From assembly GCA_030015575.1 (NCBI GenBank), contig CM057344.1, forward strand, positions 592,852,410-592,916,409: a stretch of DNA of 64,000 nucleotides, given 5' to 3'. Made by a program: the position numbers and the translations under genes. Below the pieces are notes generated by a model that was not told the DNA's origin, searched no databases, and saw only the letters and a list, made by a program, of their open reading frames with translations. The stretch comes from Agapanthus africanus (lineage: Eukaryota > Streptophyta > Magnoliopsida > Asparagales > Amaryllidaceae). Positions 10,031-22,697 of the stretch are shown here, in pieces; the first letter of the stretch is position 1, and every line of letters begins with the position of its first letter.

Positions 10031-11220
10031 CTACAATCGAAATCATGACATAATAGCATAAATATCCAAATCGAAAACGATACAACGAGCAAAGTGCTAA
10101 AATCTATGGCCAACATACGCTAACTAAGACCAAAAATCTCTGATGTCGACGTACAAATGTTGAACGATCAATTCAAGATAAAGAAATACATAAAAACAAG
10201 TTTTAAAAAATGGAAAATATCGCCAAAACCACACTAAAATACTCCCAGATTTCTCTACATGAAACCTAGAGCAAAAATCCCAATATAGTGGCTTATTTAC
10301 CACAAGACGAAGCTACAAAACAAAAATCAAGACCTAACTATAAAGGGGCCCGCAAATTGCGGTTTTAGGGAATAATCTGCGGCTATATCATGGAGTTAGG
10401 GGCTCGGGCTTCTAAGGTAGTCTTCTAACGGTCTTAGCATCTCACAGTGCTCGCTAAATATATTTCAAAGAAGCCTACTAGCTCCATATTCAATTTGAAC
10501 ACCACAAACTTCACAAAAATCCAATTTTTCTGATATCTAATATAGAAATTCTGAAACTTTACCACATGGAATCTTGAAAAAAGATGATATTTACCTATAA
10601 GGATTAAGCACAAGGGAATTCTAAATTCATGAAGTGTATATTTGAATCTTCTTGAATTGATATTAGCCATAGCTTGATATTTTGCACAACTTTCATGAAG
10701 GAACCATCACTTCTTCTTGTGATATTGTGAAGGGTTAAAAAATTGACATGGAGGTTTGATGGGAGGTGATGAGTTCAGTTTAGGAGTGAAATGAACCTTT
10801 AGAATTTTGATAGAGTGAAGGAGGAGGTGTAGGAATTGTGTATAGAGAAAGGAGGAGGTATAAAGGGAGAAGGAGGAGGTGTAGGCTTCATAATATGGTG
10901 AGCGTGTCATGTGTATGGAGGTTAATTCTAACTTAACATAAACCCAAAACACTCTTAACAAATAAAAGAACCTATTACAATTAAATACCATTATCTTTAT
11001 AAAATTCCTTTCTCAAGTAAATACCACAATCTTACACCATGTTAAAAACAAAATACTTATCATTATTTAGAATATCACATATTTTCATTTTCCCCAAATA
11101 ATTACATTTTTACGGATACCAACCCGAAAACCCAAAATCCATACACGATATTATTTTAGAAAACTCATAATATATATATTTAAATTATAAATTAATATTT
11201 ATAATTTTCAAAATGTTACA

Positions 11221-12064
11221 ATATCCCCCCATAAAGAAATTCGGTCCCCGAATTTAAATTTAACCCTAATCGTAAAACATTTTGCCCAATCAAATCAAAT
11301 CACTAGGGTCCAAATTCTGAAAACATATAGTCTGCTCTAATCAACGGGACTCCAAAGTTCCACACGAGCTAAGATTACACTGAAGCAACACGTGCGCATG
11401 AAAATCCAAAATATAAAAACTCTCATAATTGTAACTCTAGCAGATGCTATGAGAATCACATAAGCTATGATGCAAAATACAAAACGCGAAATCAACTGTG
11501 TAAATCGAGTACACAATCATAGCCATACCCGTAATGTAATATCTATAGCACTCGACCAAACGAAAATATATAATCAAGATATAATATATCTCCTCAAGTG
11601 CAATGCACGAAAACTAAATCAACCTTTACGGGTTTGCACGAAAACCAAATCACATGCCACAAGTGTACATGAAAACAATGTCGAGTGTAACGGGTAAGCA
11701 AAAAACAACATCCAATGCATCGAATGTACATGGAACCAACATCAAGTGAATCAGGGTGCACAAATCAACATCGAGTGCATTAGGGTGCACAAATCAAAAC
11801 CAAGTGCATCAGGGTGCACAAACATCAACACGTGCAACCGGTGTGCACAAAAATAATATCAAATGCATCTAGAGTGCACGAAAATCTCAATTAAGTGCAT
11901 CTGGTGTGCACGAAAATATCAATCTAGTGCAACTGCTGTGCACGGTAATCTCAATCAAGTGCATCTGGTATGCACAAAATATCAATCAAGTGCAGCTACT
12001 GTGCATGAAAAATCTCAAAAAAGTGCAACTGGTGTGAACAAATATATCAATCAAGTGCAGCTAC
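11221..12064 (-). mobile_element. Interior of the GL2 element, 3'-proximal part
   Basis: Starts with the polypurine tract (11221-11236, minus strand) and a block shared with the GL3 element (GAAATTCGGTCCCCGAATT next to both PPTs). No gag, protease, RT or integrase motif was found in any frame. The right-hand half is the GTGCA..TGCAC motif array. It is cut at 12064 by Cop-A, whose TSD GCTAC is 12060-12064, and resumes at 22053. Confidence 0.8.
11590..12064. repeat. Degenerate array of about 33 bp with a GTGCA..TGCAC palindrome
   Basis: A dozen or so spaced copies of AAGTGCATCTGGTGTGCACG followed by an A-rich linker such as AAAATATCAATC. The centre of each unit is a short inverted repeat GTGCA/TGCAC with a 5-7 base loop. 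Clear units lie near 11755, 11790, 11825, 11867, 11897, 11930, 11958 and 11990. The array continues past Cop-A at 22058-22100. A related, more degenerate set lies in the other GL interior (33490-34020). Confidence 0.8.
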
Positions 12065-14069
12065 TGTAAGACGATGTCGCGCACCCCGTGGTTCGCGGGG
12101 AGGAGGAATTTTCAAAAACAATTAATATTTGACTACGCAACACCGGCTAAACTTCAGGATCTATTCGATAACCTTAACTAACAACTAACTATGGAGGTTT
12201 ATCTACTATGGTAGAATGGTTATACCTCCAAGGTCGAGTCCTTTGGGTCTTCTAGTGCTCCTCTCTAAGGCTCCTCAGTGATCGGATGACGAAAGCTTCA
12301 TCGGCGTCCTTACGTCAAAGATGATCCACCGCGAGAGAATGTGCTCTAAACTCCAACCTCTAAATGAGGTAACTAAGGTAGATGGTTCGCTAATCCAACT
12401 AGTCTAGAAGATGTAGAAAGTGCTAATGGATTATAGTGTCTCACTAAACCCTATGGCTCACATCACATGTGAAGGATTAGGGTTTAGTCTTGAGGTAGAA
12501 GGAGATGGAGAAACCAAGAGAGAGAATGAGAGAGTGAAAATGAATAACCATCAAAAACTAAGTGTAGAGAATGGCTAAGTATATGAGCTCAATTATTCAA
12601 GCATGCAAATAAAACACAATAGAATAAATCACCCATGCTTGAATAGTGAGTCAAGACCAAATAAAATAATCCATGGCCATTCTTTACACCATGCCTCCAA
12701 AGTCTCCTCCATTTCCACCTCATTAACCAATTTAGAAAATGGATAATACAAATAATGAGGTGGCTCCTTCTAGAAGCATGCCTTCCCAAATTACAAGAAT
12801 GCCCCTCACCGTGTATACATACCCGTATCCGTATTCCGAAAAATACGGATACACTGAGACGATAACAATCTAATAATACAATATTAGGATCTGGCTTAAA
12901 CTAAAGCCCACTAGTATCGTTCGCCCGATTAGCATCCGTGTACAAGTACACGTATGTGATCGAAGCCCTGCCGTAAAACCATACGGTGTCTACATCAATT
13001 TCTTGAAGCAGGGAAACCTTCTGTGTGGGACTCTAAAGACTCGACAATATGCTGGCAGTAGGTTTAACCACAAGCCGTCAGCGTTACTAGCTGCACGTAA
13101 TGGCTACCCAGATATTTGTCGATAAGAAGGCCGATGAGCAAACTCATCCTGACTCCTACCGAGTCTATTTGTGACAATCTCCGCACAGTCCGGTCTGTTC
13201 GTCTGAGATACTCGCATATCCACCTAGGAGGATGGTAAACCTCAGACCCCTAACAACGTGATAAGTCGTGCCAGAGGAGAGCCCAATACACCATGAGAAA
13301 CTACTGGAGTACCTTACAAGTATTTCTCGACTGCCCTGGCCAGGTACTTTGTGTAATGGCTTTCCGAACACTGCGCGATATCAACCCCCAATACTGGGAG
13401 AGACGAATCCTATCTGATCGCTATTTTCTCCAAGTGCTTCGGGATTACACTAAACTACTACCTGTTTGCATGACTCCTTTGAGCATGGTAGGATAGTAAT
13501 CAAAGTGCAGTAGGAACACACTCGAGACGAAGTAGCGATGGCAAGTCAATGGACCAAGCTGTACTCATGCCACCTGGGAACTGCTACCTGACGATATGTA
13601 TAATACCAACCAGCGGTTCCCGACGAGTCCTATCCAGTGTAACTCATAACCTAATGAGCACCTGCATACCATCTCCAGTACGTCGTACTAATGGCTGTGG
13701 GACAGATCATATCCCCTGCCGGGATGAGAAGCGTATATACTAGTCTACTCCGGAGTATTGATGCCCTGTCTCGATAATCCAATGACTAGGGACCTGTATA
13801 AGGATGTGCTTATAGACTACCCAGCCCCCACAAGTGTGAATGCCATCACAACACTGGTAGTCAAGCAAAGATCTTAAGGGATCTACCAATATGTATAAGC
13901 AATATGCTAAAAGAAACACATGCACATATTGAGGTAGAATCAAACCAGGTAGCATACTACCATATCGAGCAAGACTGTTATTATAACTGTGAAATATCCC
14001 AAGCATCCAATATGTAATATACAATCCAGTATGATACAATAGTGGCCTCTAGGGCATATATCACTAACA
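12065..14069 (-). mobile_element. Cop-A 3' LTR
   Basis: 2005 bp, matching 20045-22052 along its length with scattered substitutions and small indels. It is preceded on the sense strand by the polypurine tract. Short ORFs within it, such as 13740-14039, are shared with the other LTR only as non-coding sequence. Confidence 0.95.
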
Positions 14070-14084
14070 ATATCCCACTTGCAC
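14070..14084 (-). other. Polypurine tract of Cop-A
   Basis: On the minus strand GTGCAAGTGGGATAT directly precedes the LTR start TGTTAGTG. Confidence 0.9.
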
Positions 14085-14115
14085 TAAGGCTATGTATTGG
14101 CATATCGCAGACCTA

Positions 14116-17100
14116 TCATCTCGATAGCCGCTCGAACTGTGTCTGAGGGATGGCCTTTGTGAGTGGATCTGCAGTGTTGTTCTCTGTCTCTACTCTCCGC
14201 ACCTCGATCTCCCATCGATCAATGATCTCCCTGATCAGGTGGAACTGTCTCAAGATGTTTCTGGACTTCTGATGGGACCGTGGTTCATTTGCCAAAGCTA
14301 TAGCGCCGTTGTTGTCACAATACAGCGGTATTGGATCAACAATGGATGTAATCACCTGAAGCACTGTCACGAACTTCCTGATCCAGACCCTTCCTTCGCG
14401 GCATCACAGGCAGCAATATACCCCGCTTCCATAGTCGAGTCAGCAATGGTGTCCTGCTTGGATCTCTTCCAAAAAACCGCCCTCCATTGAGGGTAAAGAC
14501 ATGACCCGACATGGACTTGGAGTCATCCTTGTCACTCTGGAAGTTGGAGTCGGCGAAGGCTTCGATCTGGAGGTCTTCCCTGCCGTACACTAAGAACATC
14601 TCCTTAGTCCTTCTCAGGTACTTGAGAATGTTCTTCACTGCTATCTAGTGTTTCTACCCTGGGTTTGACTGATACCGGCTTATAACGCTCAGGGCATATG
14701 CTACATCTGGTCTAGTACATAACATTGCATACATTATAGAGCCTACCACAGATGCGAAGGGTATAGTAGACATGCGATCCTTTTCCAAATCAGTCTTGGG
14801 AGACATCTCTTTGGAGAGGGTGATTCCGTGACAAGCCGGTAGATTACCGCGCTAAGAATCTTCCATACTGAATCGTTTCAGTATGGTGTCGACGTACCTT
14901 GACTGTGAGAGTCCCAACATCTGTTTAGATCTGTCATGATAGATCTGGATCCCCAGAATGTAGGAGGCATCACTCAGGTCCTTCATGGAGAACCTTTGTG
15001 ACAAGAATCCCTTGACTGATTGTAGCATAGGAATGTCATTTCTTATCAAGAGAATGTCATCCACGTACAAGACGAGGAATACTACAGTTCTCGCTATAAT
15101 TTTACTATATATGCATGGTTCATCTAGATTTTTGATAAAGTCGAATTCCTTGACCGTCTTATCAAAACAGATGTTCCAACTCCGCGATGCCTGCTTTAGT
15201 CCATAAATGGACTTAAGCAACTTTCACACCTTTCCGCTGCTCCCACTCTGAATGAAACCCTCCGGCTGATCTATATAGACACACTCTTCCAAATTTCCAT
15301 TTAGAAAAGCGGTCTTTACGTCCATCTGCCAGATCTCATAGTCATGGAAGGCAGCAATGGCAAGAAAGATCCGAATGGATTTGAGCATAACCACTGGAGA
15401 AAAGGTTTCATCATAGTTCAAACCAGGTCTTTGACGAAAACCTTTTGCAACAAGTCTAGTCTTATAGGTTTCAACATGTCCATCTATATAAATCTTCTTT
15501 CTGAAGATCCATTTGCAGCCTACGGGTTTTACCCCTTCTGGAGAAAAGTCCAAAGTCCATACTTTGTTGGTGTACATGGAATCCATTTCGGTCCGCATTG
15601 CATCCAGCCATTTTACCGAGTCTCTGCTCTGAATGGCTTGCTGGAAGCTAGTTGTCTCATCATCGCCGATGATGCAATCCTCTCTATCCCCGTCTATGAG
15701 AAAACCGTAGTATCTCTCGGGCGGATGAGAATGCCTACTAGTTCTATGAAGTGGTGCGGGAGTGTCCGGTTCTTTCGAAACGTTTGGTTCTACCATGCTT
15801 TCAGTAATAGTCTGCGGTTCTGGAATTTCTTCCAGTTCTCTTGCGCTCCCACTTATCTCATTTTCTAAAAATTGAGTTTCCAAGAAGTGGGCATGCCGAG
15901 AAACAAAGACTTTTTTCCTCTGCGTAATACAAAAGATACCCCCTGGAGTTCTTTGAGTATCCCATAAACTTACACAATACTGAGCGTGCCTTGAGCTTGT
16001 CCGTATGCTGTTTTTTTATAAAAGCTGGACATCCCCATGTCTTAAAGTACTTAAGATAGGGTTTCTTCCCACTCCACATCTTATATGGTATGGTAGGCAC
16101 TGACTTAGTAGGAATCTTGTTCAAAAGATATGCAGCTGATTCTAGTGCATAGCCTCAGACGGATCGCGGTAACTCAGCATTAGTTATCATGGAACGAACC
16201 ATATCCAATAGGGTTCTGTTCCGCCTTTCTGATACACCGTTGTGCTGAGGTGTGTATGGAGGAGTAAGCTGAGAGAGAATTCCATTCTCTTTCAAGCAGC
16301 CCAGGAACTCGACACTCAAGTATTCACCACCTCGATCAGATCTCAGTGTCTTGATACTTTTGCCGGTTTGTTTTTCCACTTCATTCTTGTATTCCCGGAA
16401 TTTCTCAAAGGCCTCGGATTTATATTTCATCAAGAATACATGTCTATACCTTGAAAAATCATTCGTAAAAGTAATGAAGTAGGAATAACCGCTTCTTGCA
16501 TGTGTAGACATTGGACCACACATGTCGCTGTGTATGAGTCCCAAGAGCTCGCTCGCTCTTACTCTGTGTCCAGTGAACGGAGTCTTTATCATCTTTCCTT
16601 TGAGACATGATTGACAAGTTGCATATGACTGATATTCGAACGGATCCAAATATCCCTCCTTATGTAACTTCGTCAATCGTGTTTCATTGATGTGACCCAG
16701 TCTACAATGGCATAAGAAAGCCTGATTTAATTCCGAAGACTTTCTTTTATGTATGTTCTGGACATTGAAAACCCGAGCTTGATTCAGTATGTATATTCCG
16801 TTATCTAATGTACCTGACCCAATCAAATTTTGATTTAGGTGGATGTGTACTACATCGCTTACAAATGTAAAATCATATCCTTCTTTAGAAAGTAAAGATA
16901 CAAATATGATATTACAGGCTAGACTAGATACATACAAACAGTTACGTAAAATCAATATCCGCCCACTTGTCAATCCTAGGTGATATTCCCCTATGGATTC
17001 AGCGTCCACGCCCATTCCGTTAGCAACTCTGAGAGTCATATCACCTGCCTTGATAACTCTACGGTTTCTCAAAGCCTGTAATGAATTACAGATATGAGAT

Positions 17101-18014
17101 CCTGATCCGGTATCTAGTACCCAGGAAGTAGAGTTAATAGATAGACAATTTTCAATTACAAACACACTCGAAGCCGAAGCCATAACGTGCTTCGAATCCT
17201 GGCTTCTGGCTTTCCAAGCCCTGCAGTCCTTCTGACAATGCGCTTTCCCGTGACTACAAAGACATGCCTCCTTCTCTACTACTAGCCTTGAAACTTTTGC
17301 CCTGCCCTTTCCCTCTACCTTACTGACACCGCTTGTTGGCTTTTTGGAGGCTTTCTTCTTCTCTCCCTTAGCTTTCGCCTTGGATCTAGAAGAGGAAGAT
17401 TCCCCAATAAGCAGAGCGGGTGTCTCCCTGGTTTCTTTCAGGATGCCCTCTGAGCTCCTCAATAAGCTGAGAAGACTTGGAAGTGTAACTTCCTTCCATT
17501 GAATTTTGCAATTCAAGATAAACTGGGCGTAAGTAGATGGCAGGGACTCTAGAATCAAGTTAATACATAACTCGTTCTCCAACGTGGTCCCATGGTCCGT
17601 GAGCTATTCTATATAGCTAATCATCATAAGGACGTGGTCCCCTACAGATGACCCGACTGCCAACCTCGCTAGAAGCAATATCTTTAAGGTCTCATATCTT
17701 GTGATACGAGATTGCTCTCCATATAAAACTTTGGTATGGAGGAAGATGGAAGCTAAGTCCATCTTCTCGTGCTGCTTCTAGTGTTCGCTATCCATTGAGG
17801 CTAACACGAGGAAATTGGCTCTCGCACAATCCTTTTCCCATGTCTGGCGGATATCTATATCCGCGACGGTGGAACTTGGACCTGAGACGGCGGGGGGTTT
17901 TGTATTAAGGAGCTAGTCCGGATTGTCATAGGTAAGTGCCATCTGGACATTCCTTAGCCAATCAATATAGTTTGGTCCAGTCAAATTATTATCTAATAAC
18001 CTATGTCCGGTCAT
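14116..18014 (-). pseudogene. Cop-A gag-pol polyprotein, inactivated
   Basis: The start is ATG at 18014, giving MTGHRLL, just after a CTAATTGCAG tract. Order: copia gag (18014 to about 17250) with a zinc-knuckle-like CLCSHGKAHCQKDC that lacks the usual spacing; protease WVLDTGSGSH near 17105; GAG pre-integrase HCRLGH...CQSC (about 16720-16600); integrase with HSD, RSDRGGE and GVSERRN (about 16540-16190); RT from 15883 with intact LYVDD near 15075; RNase H with DSNFQSD, and CDNNGAIAL near 14310. In-frame stops: three TAG in gag, TGA at about 16153 (W of FWGYAL), TGA near 15222, and others, plus a frameshift near 14400-14480. Most stops are explained by C-to-T changes. The protein would have been about 1,300 residues, normal for copia. 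Confidence 0.93.
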
Positions 18015-20030
18015 TGTGGTCACTGCAATTAGGAGAGAGAGAAGAAACACTTAGCATGATGGTCTTGCAAGTTTAGATTGGTTATTAGTTTATCTAAACA
18101 GGATGGCTCCCATTGTTTCCTCGAATCCTTCCTCAAACCATAAAAGAAGAATTAGTCAGGATTAATCTCACTTTTACAATTCTTACTTAACCTTTCAGCC
18201 AGGCTGGTGTCGGTACTTCGAGGGAGGTTTTCCAACGCTTTCGCGAAGTTCCTTAATTACATAACCTCTTTTCCCTGGAGGCGTAGCCCCGCTAACACCA
18301 TTCTAGACACCTACTTGGTTTATAGTATTGATCGTTTAGTGAAAAAATCTCCCGAATAGTAGCGCATACCCACAGTAGGATCAGGATCCAAATATCATTG
18401 TGTGATAAACTTGAAGGAAACCTACCAAGATTATCACACTCCAAATGGTACGCAGCACTAGCAAGTTTCAGTTTCCTTAAAAACCCCGGGTGTGGGTTTT
18501 TGCCCCATGCTCTTATGACCTTAACGAAGGCCAACATATCATAAGTCACATGTCAAGTTCTACCCGTCATTATCCAGGTTAATTTGAACCCATCCGTACA
18601 TACCCTTGACGAAGGCCAAAATAGTAGTACGATTTTTCCAAACCAACGCATCTATCTATGCTACATATGAATACCCAGCAGCTACCAATCACTATGTCTT
18701 GGCGAAGGTCAAAATACATAGCTTGAATACTACTGAATATTCATATGAAATGACGGAGAGCTACGGATGGTTTTGGCGAAACCGTGAACGTAGTGAACTT
18801 GATATAATCGAAGGAACCATGATAGCTTTTTAAAAGGAGTGCTTTAAGCTCCGCATTTAAAATTACTTTTTGAAGAAAACCGAGTGGTTTTGAAATTGTT
18901 CCAACGATTGAGCTTTGGTTTGTTTTATCTTGCATTAATCTTTGTTAATGCGGTCCCATCATTTACAAATCCTATCATTGCAGCAAAAGAAACGAAAATA
19001 CAACGCACGCTTATACCATCGGCATTCGTCACTGGGCCCCGTCTTACACCGTTAGGTTACTTAACTAACTCCAGAGTGGGGGCTGGACTAGCGCGGGTGC
19101 AAAACATAAGCAACGCCTACTAGATATCATATATAATATAGATGCATTCGTCTCAAGCAATAATAGGCATTCCAGATCACAGATGAACATATTAGATATA
19201 CTAGGAATTTTGCGTTTCATTTAAACCTGTAACGAAAGACGGATTCCACGGTCATGATGAATAGCCAAATACCCAACCCTATACCCCTACGGGTGCGGCA
19301 AACTACCCGCCAAATTTCCGAAGTGAAGCAACCTTTCTCAGTAAAATGAGTAGGCCACTCGGCACTTCAAAAAACCCGGTAGTTTGTGCACCCCACCTTG
19401 GATCTATCGTAGGAGCAAAAACAGTAAAAGAAATAATATACAACGGTGGCTACAACATCAACCTGGATGTGCCCCACAAAATAATATTACATTACTTTTA
19501 CAAATTACATGAATGAAAGAAAAGAAAACACTCTTCTCACATCCCCCGGCTATTCATCCACGACGATCCAATAAAGTTCATACACACAAACCAACATCAC
19601 AGATATATGCAACCCCCCAACTAACCGACATATAGTAATTAGCGGAATTTTACGAACAAATATATCACAACTGAAACTGTAAACGACACCAAAACTGCGA
19701 CTTCGAAACACTCCGTATTGCCATAACAGAAAGTTAACTGAATAAGCAACTTGAAGTCCAAGTGTACTAGAGCACCAAACAAAGAACGAGACCCAACTCA
19801 ATGTTTTTGCCGGCAAGGCCGGTCAAAATGCTCATGTGGCCGACCAAAATCCGATGGAAATGTCTCGTTTTTGTTAGGTGTTCATCTAGCAGCAAATAGA
19901 GCACTCTGCAATTGTTTAAAAAAAATTTAGAGGCTCTGCAAAATTCGACAGAAACTTGGACTATAGGTTTCGTATTGTTTCGGTTTCATAGTTCTACTTT
20001 GTCGTCTAATCTGTTAGTTAAGATTATCTA
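18015..20030 (-). other. Long 5' leader of Cop-A
   Basis: About 2 kb between PBS and gag with no long sense-strand ORF. It contains three spaced copies of a TTGRCCTTYGYCAAGG-like motif (18519-18533, 18603-18618, 18698-18712), which also occur three times in the Cop-B leader. The leader ends with a pyrimidine-rich CTCTCTCCTAATTGCAG just before the gag ATG, resembling a 3' splice site. Confidence 0.7.
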
Positions 20031-20043
20031 GGCTCTGATACCA
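20031..20043 (-). other. Primer-binding site of Cop-A
   Basis: On the minus strand TGGTATCAGAGCC, complementary to the 3' end of plant initiator tRNA-Met, one base from the LTR end CTTACA. Confidence 0.93.
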
Positions 20044-20044
20044 C

Positions 20045-22052
20045 TGTAAGCCGATGTCGCGCACCCTGCGGTTCGCGGGGAGGCGGAATTTTCAAAAACG
20101 ATTAATATTTGACTATGCAACACTGGCTAAACTTCAGGATCTATTCGATAACCTTAACTAACAACTAACAATGGAGGTTTATCTACTATGGTAGAATAGT
20201 TATACCTCTAAGGTCGAGTCCTTCGGGTCTTCTAGTGCTCCTCTCCAAAGCTCCTCGGTGATCGGATGATGAAAGCTCCATCAGCCTCCTTGCGTCAAAG
20301 ATGATCCACCGCGAGAGAATGTGCTCCAAGATCCAACCTCTAAATGAGATAACTAGGGTAGATGGTTCGCTAATCCAACTAGCCTAGAAGATGTAGAAAG
20401 TGCTAATTGATTGTAGTATCTCACTAAACCTTACGGCTCACAACACATATGAAGGATTAGGGTTTAGTCTTGAGGTAGAAGGGGATGGAGAAACCAAGAG
20501 AGAGAATGAGAGAGTGAAAATGAATAACCATCAAAAACTAAGTGTAGAGAATGGCTAAGTATATGAGCTTAATTATTCAAGAATGCAAATAAAACATAAT
20601 AGAATAAAGCACCCATACTTGAATAGTGAGTCAAAACCAAATAAAATAATCCATGGCCATTCTTTACACCATGCCTCTAAAGTCTCCCCCATTTCTACCT
20701 CATTAACCCATTTAGAAAATGGATAATACAAATAATGAGGTGGCTCCTTCTAGAAGCATGCCTTGCCAAATTACAAGAATGCCCCTCACCGTATATACAT
20801 ACCCGTATCCGTATTCTGAAAAATACGAATACACTGAGACGATAACAATCCAATAATACAATACTAGGATCCGGCTTAAACTAAAGCCCACTAGTATCGT
20901 CCGCCCAATCAGCATTCGTGTACAAGTACAAGTACACGTATGTGATCGAAGCCCTGCTATAAAACCATACGGCGTCTACATCAATTTCCTGAAGCAGGGA
21001 AACCTTCTGTGTGGGACTCTAAAGACTCGACAGTACACTGGCAGTGGGTTTAACCACAAGCCGTCAGCGGTACTAGCTGCACGTAACGGCTACCCAGGTA
21101 TCTGTCGATAAGAAGGCCGATGAGCAAACTCATCCGGACTCCTATTGAGCCTATCCATGACAATCTCTGTACAGTCCGGCCTGTTCGTCTGAGATACTCG
21201 CATATCCGCCTAGGGGGATGGTAAACATCAGACCCCTAACAACGTGATAAGTTGTGCCGGAGGAGAGCCCAATACACCATGAGAAACTGGAGTACCTTAC
21301 CAATATTTCTCGACTGCCCTGGCTAGGGACTTTGCGTAATGGCTTTCCGAACACTGCGCGATATCAACCTCTAATACCAGGAGAGACGAATCCTATCTGA
21401 TCGCTATTGTCTTCAAGTGCTTCGAGACTACACCTAACTACTACCTGTTTGCATGACTCCTTTGAGCATGATAGGGTAGTAATCAAAATGCAGTGGGAAC
21501 ACACTCGAGATGACGTAGCGATGGTAAGTCAACGGACTAAGTTGTACTCATGCTACCTGGGAACTGCTACCTGACGATATGTACAATACCAACCAGCGGT
21601 TCCCGACGAGTCCTATCCAATGTAACTCATAACCTAATGAGCACCTGCATACCATCTCCAGTACATCGTACTAATGGCTGTGGGACAGACCATATCCCCT
21701 GCTGGGATGAGAATTGTATACACTAGTCTACTCTGCAGTATCGATGCCCCGTCTCGATAATCCAACGACTATTGACCTGTATAAGGATGTGCTTATAGAC
21801 TACCCAACCCCCACAAGTGTGACTATCATCACAACGCTGATAGTCAAGCAAAGATCTTAAGGGCTCTACCAATATATATAAGCGATATGCTAAAAGAAAC
21901 ACATGCACATATTGAGGTAGAATCAAATCAGGTAGCATACTACCATATCGAGTAAGACTGTTATTATAACTGTGAAATATCCCAAGCATCCAATATGTAA
22001 TATACAATCCAATATGATACAATAATAGCCTCCAGGGCATATATCACTAATA
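20045..22052 (-). mobile_element. Cop-A 5' LTR
   Basis: 2008 bp. It pairs with 12065-14069. Flanked on the right by the TSD GCTAC (22053-22057) and on the left by the PBS. It contains the same internal landmarks, for example CCCACTAGTATCGTCCGCCC near 20887. Confidence 0.95.
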
Positions 22053-22697
22053 GCTACTGTGTACGAAAAATCTCAAACAAGTGCAACCGATGTGCACAAA
22101 ATCGTATGTGTGACTCTCAAATCATCAAAACACATAAGTCAAAACAATGGACGTCGAAGTATCCATTTTTCAACGTCGAAAATGTGATACTCAGATCACC
22201 AAAACATAAATCAAAACAAATGATATTGAAGTACACCTTCTTTAATGTTGAAAATTGTCTGTACACCCGGAGCCGGCAGAGCAAGAATTCCAACTTGCCT
22301 TCTGTCCACGGTATGGTGTCCTATGTCTCTGAGTCCTTATTCTCTCAGTGGACCACTAAAACCATGGCCTTTCGATACAATCTCCTAGTGTGGAGTAGCC
22401 ACGAAAATAGTCCGACGTTGACATTTCTCAGAACATTTCCCAGCCAAGTAATCTGGCTGCTTGTAATGTAACACATCAAAGATGACGTCTTCTAGCCCTC
22501 TGAGTACGTGCCGTACAACTGGCCTTGGGTCCACTCTCTATCACTATAACATCCCAGAAAGAACCCGCCATGGCTTCTGCCGATATCATTTCTACCGAAC
22601 TGTCCAGAAACTAGCACTCCTTAATGAATCCACTTCCGTTCCGAAACAGCTGCAACCTGATCAACACTTCCCTCTGAAAGTGTGGTCGTATACAACG
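22053..22697 (-). mobile_element. Interior of the GL2 element, continued
   Basis: Resumes the GTGCA..TGCAC array after Cop-A. From about 22258 it is recognisably related to 34160-34300 of the other GL interior; both have a GCAGAGC/GCAGCGC, AACTTGCC/TACTTGCC, CACGGT, GTGTC/GCGTC, CTCTG, GTCCTTATT order. No retroviral domain was seen. It ends without a 5' LTR: the sequence passes near 22698 into copia LTR, so the 5' side of this element has been deleted. The exact joint is uncertain by about 20 bp. Confidence 0.65.

Larger units (their letters stand above)
7191..11220 (-). mobile_element. Giant LTR copy GL2: 3' LTR of a GL element
   Basis: On the minus strand it runs TGTAACATTTTG...CGGGTCGTGACA, 4030 bp. 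The bases just outside its sense-strand start (11221-11236) read CTTTATGGGGGGATAT on the minus strand, a polypurine tract, so this is a 3' LTR with the element interior to its right. The last five bases to the left are AATGT (7186-7190), the likely TSD. The matching 5' LTR is not found, and the interior runs into Cop-D LTR sequence near 22698. It is more diverged from GL3 and GL5 than those are from each other, and it carries extra local duplications (7821-7980, 8381-8505, 9051-9294). Confidence 0.9.
12065..22052 (-). mobile_element. Cop-A: full-length Ty1/copia element, 9,988 bp
   Basis: Two direct LTRs (12065-14069 and 20045-22052) flank a minus-strand gag-pol. The TSD GCTAC is at 12060-12064 and 22053-22057. 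A PBS matching initiator tRNA-Met lies next to the right LTR and a polypurine tract next to the left one, so transcription ran right to left. LTR ends on the sense strand are TGTTAG...CTTACA, with a T-to-C change on the given strand in the right copy (CACTAATA for CACTAACA). The element sits in the interior of the GL2 element. It has many inactivating stops. Confidence 0.95.

Noticed and set aside
15344-15868. 174-aa + strand ORF
   Set aside because: Shadow of the minus-strand reverse transcriptase reading frame of Cop-A.
20031-20043. TGGTATCAGAGC sites considered as tRNA-Met genes (also 26810 and 40688)
   Set aside because: Only 13-14 bases match the tRNA 3' end, and each lies next to an LTR end. 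They are primer-binding sites.
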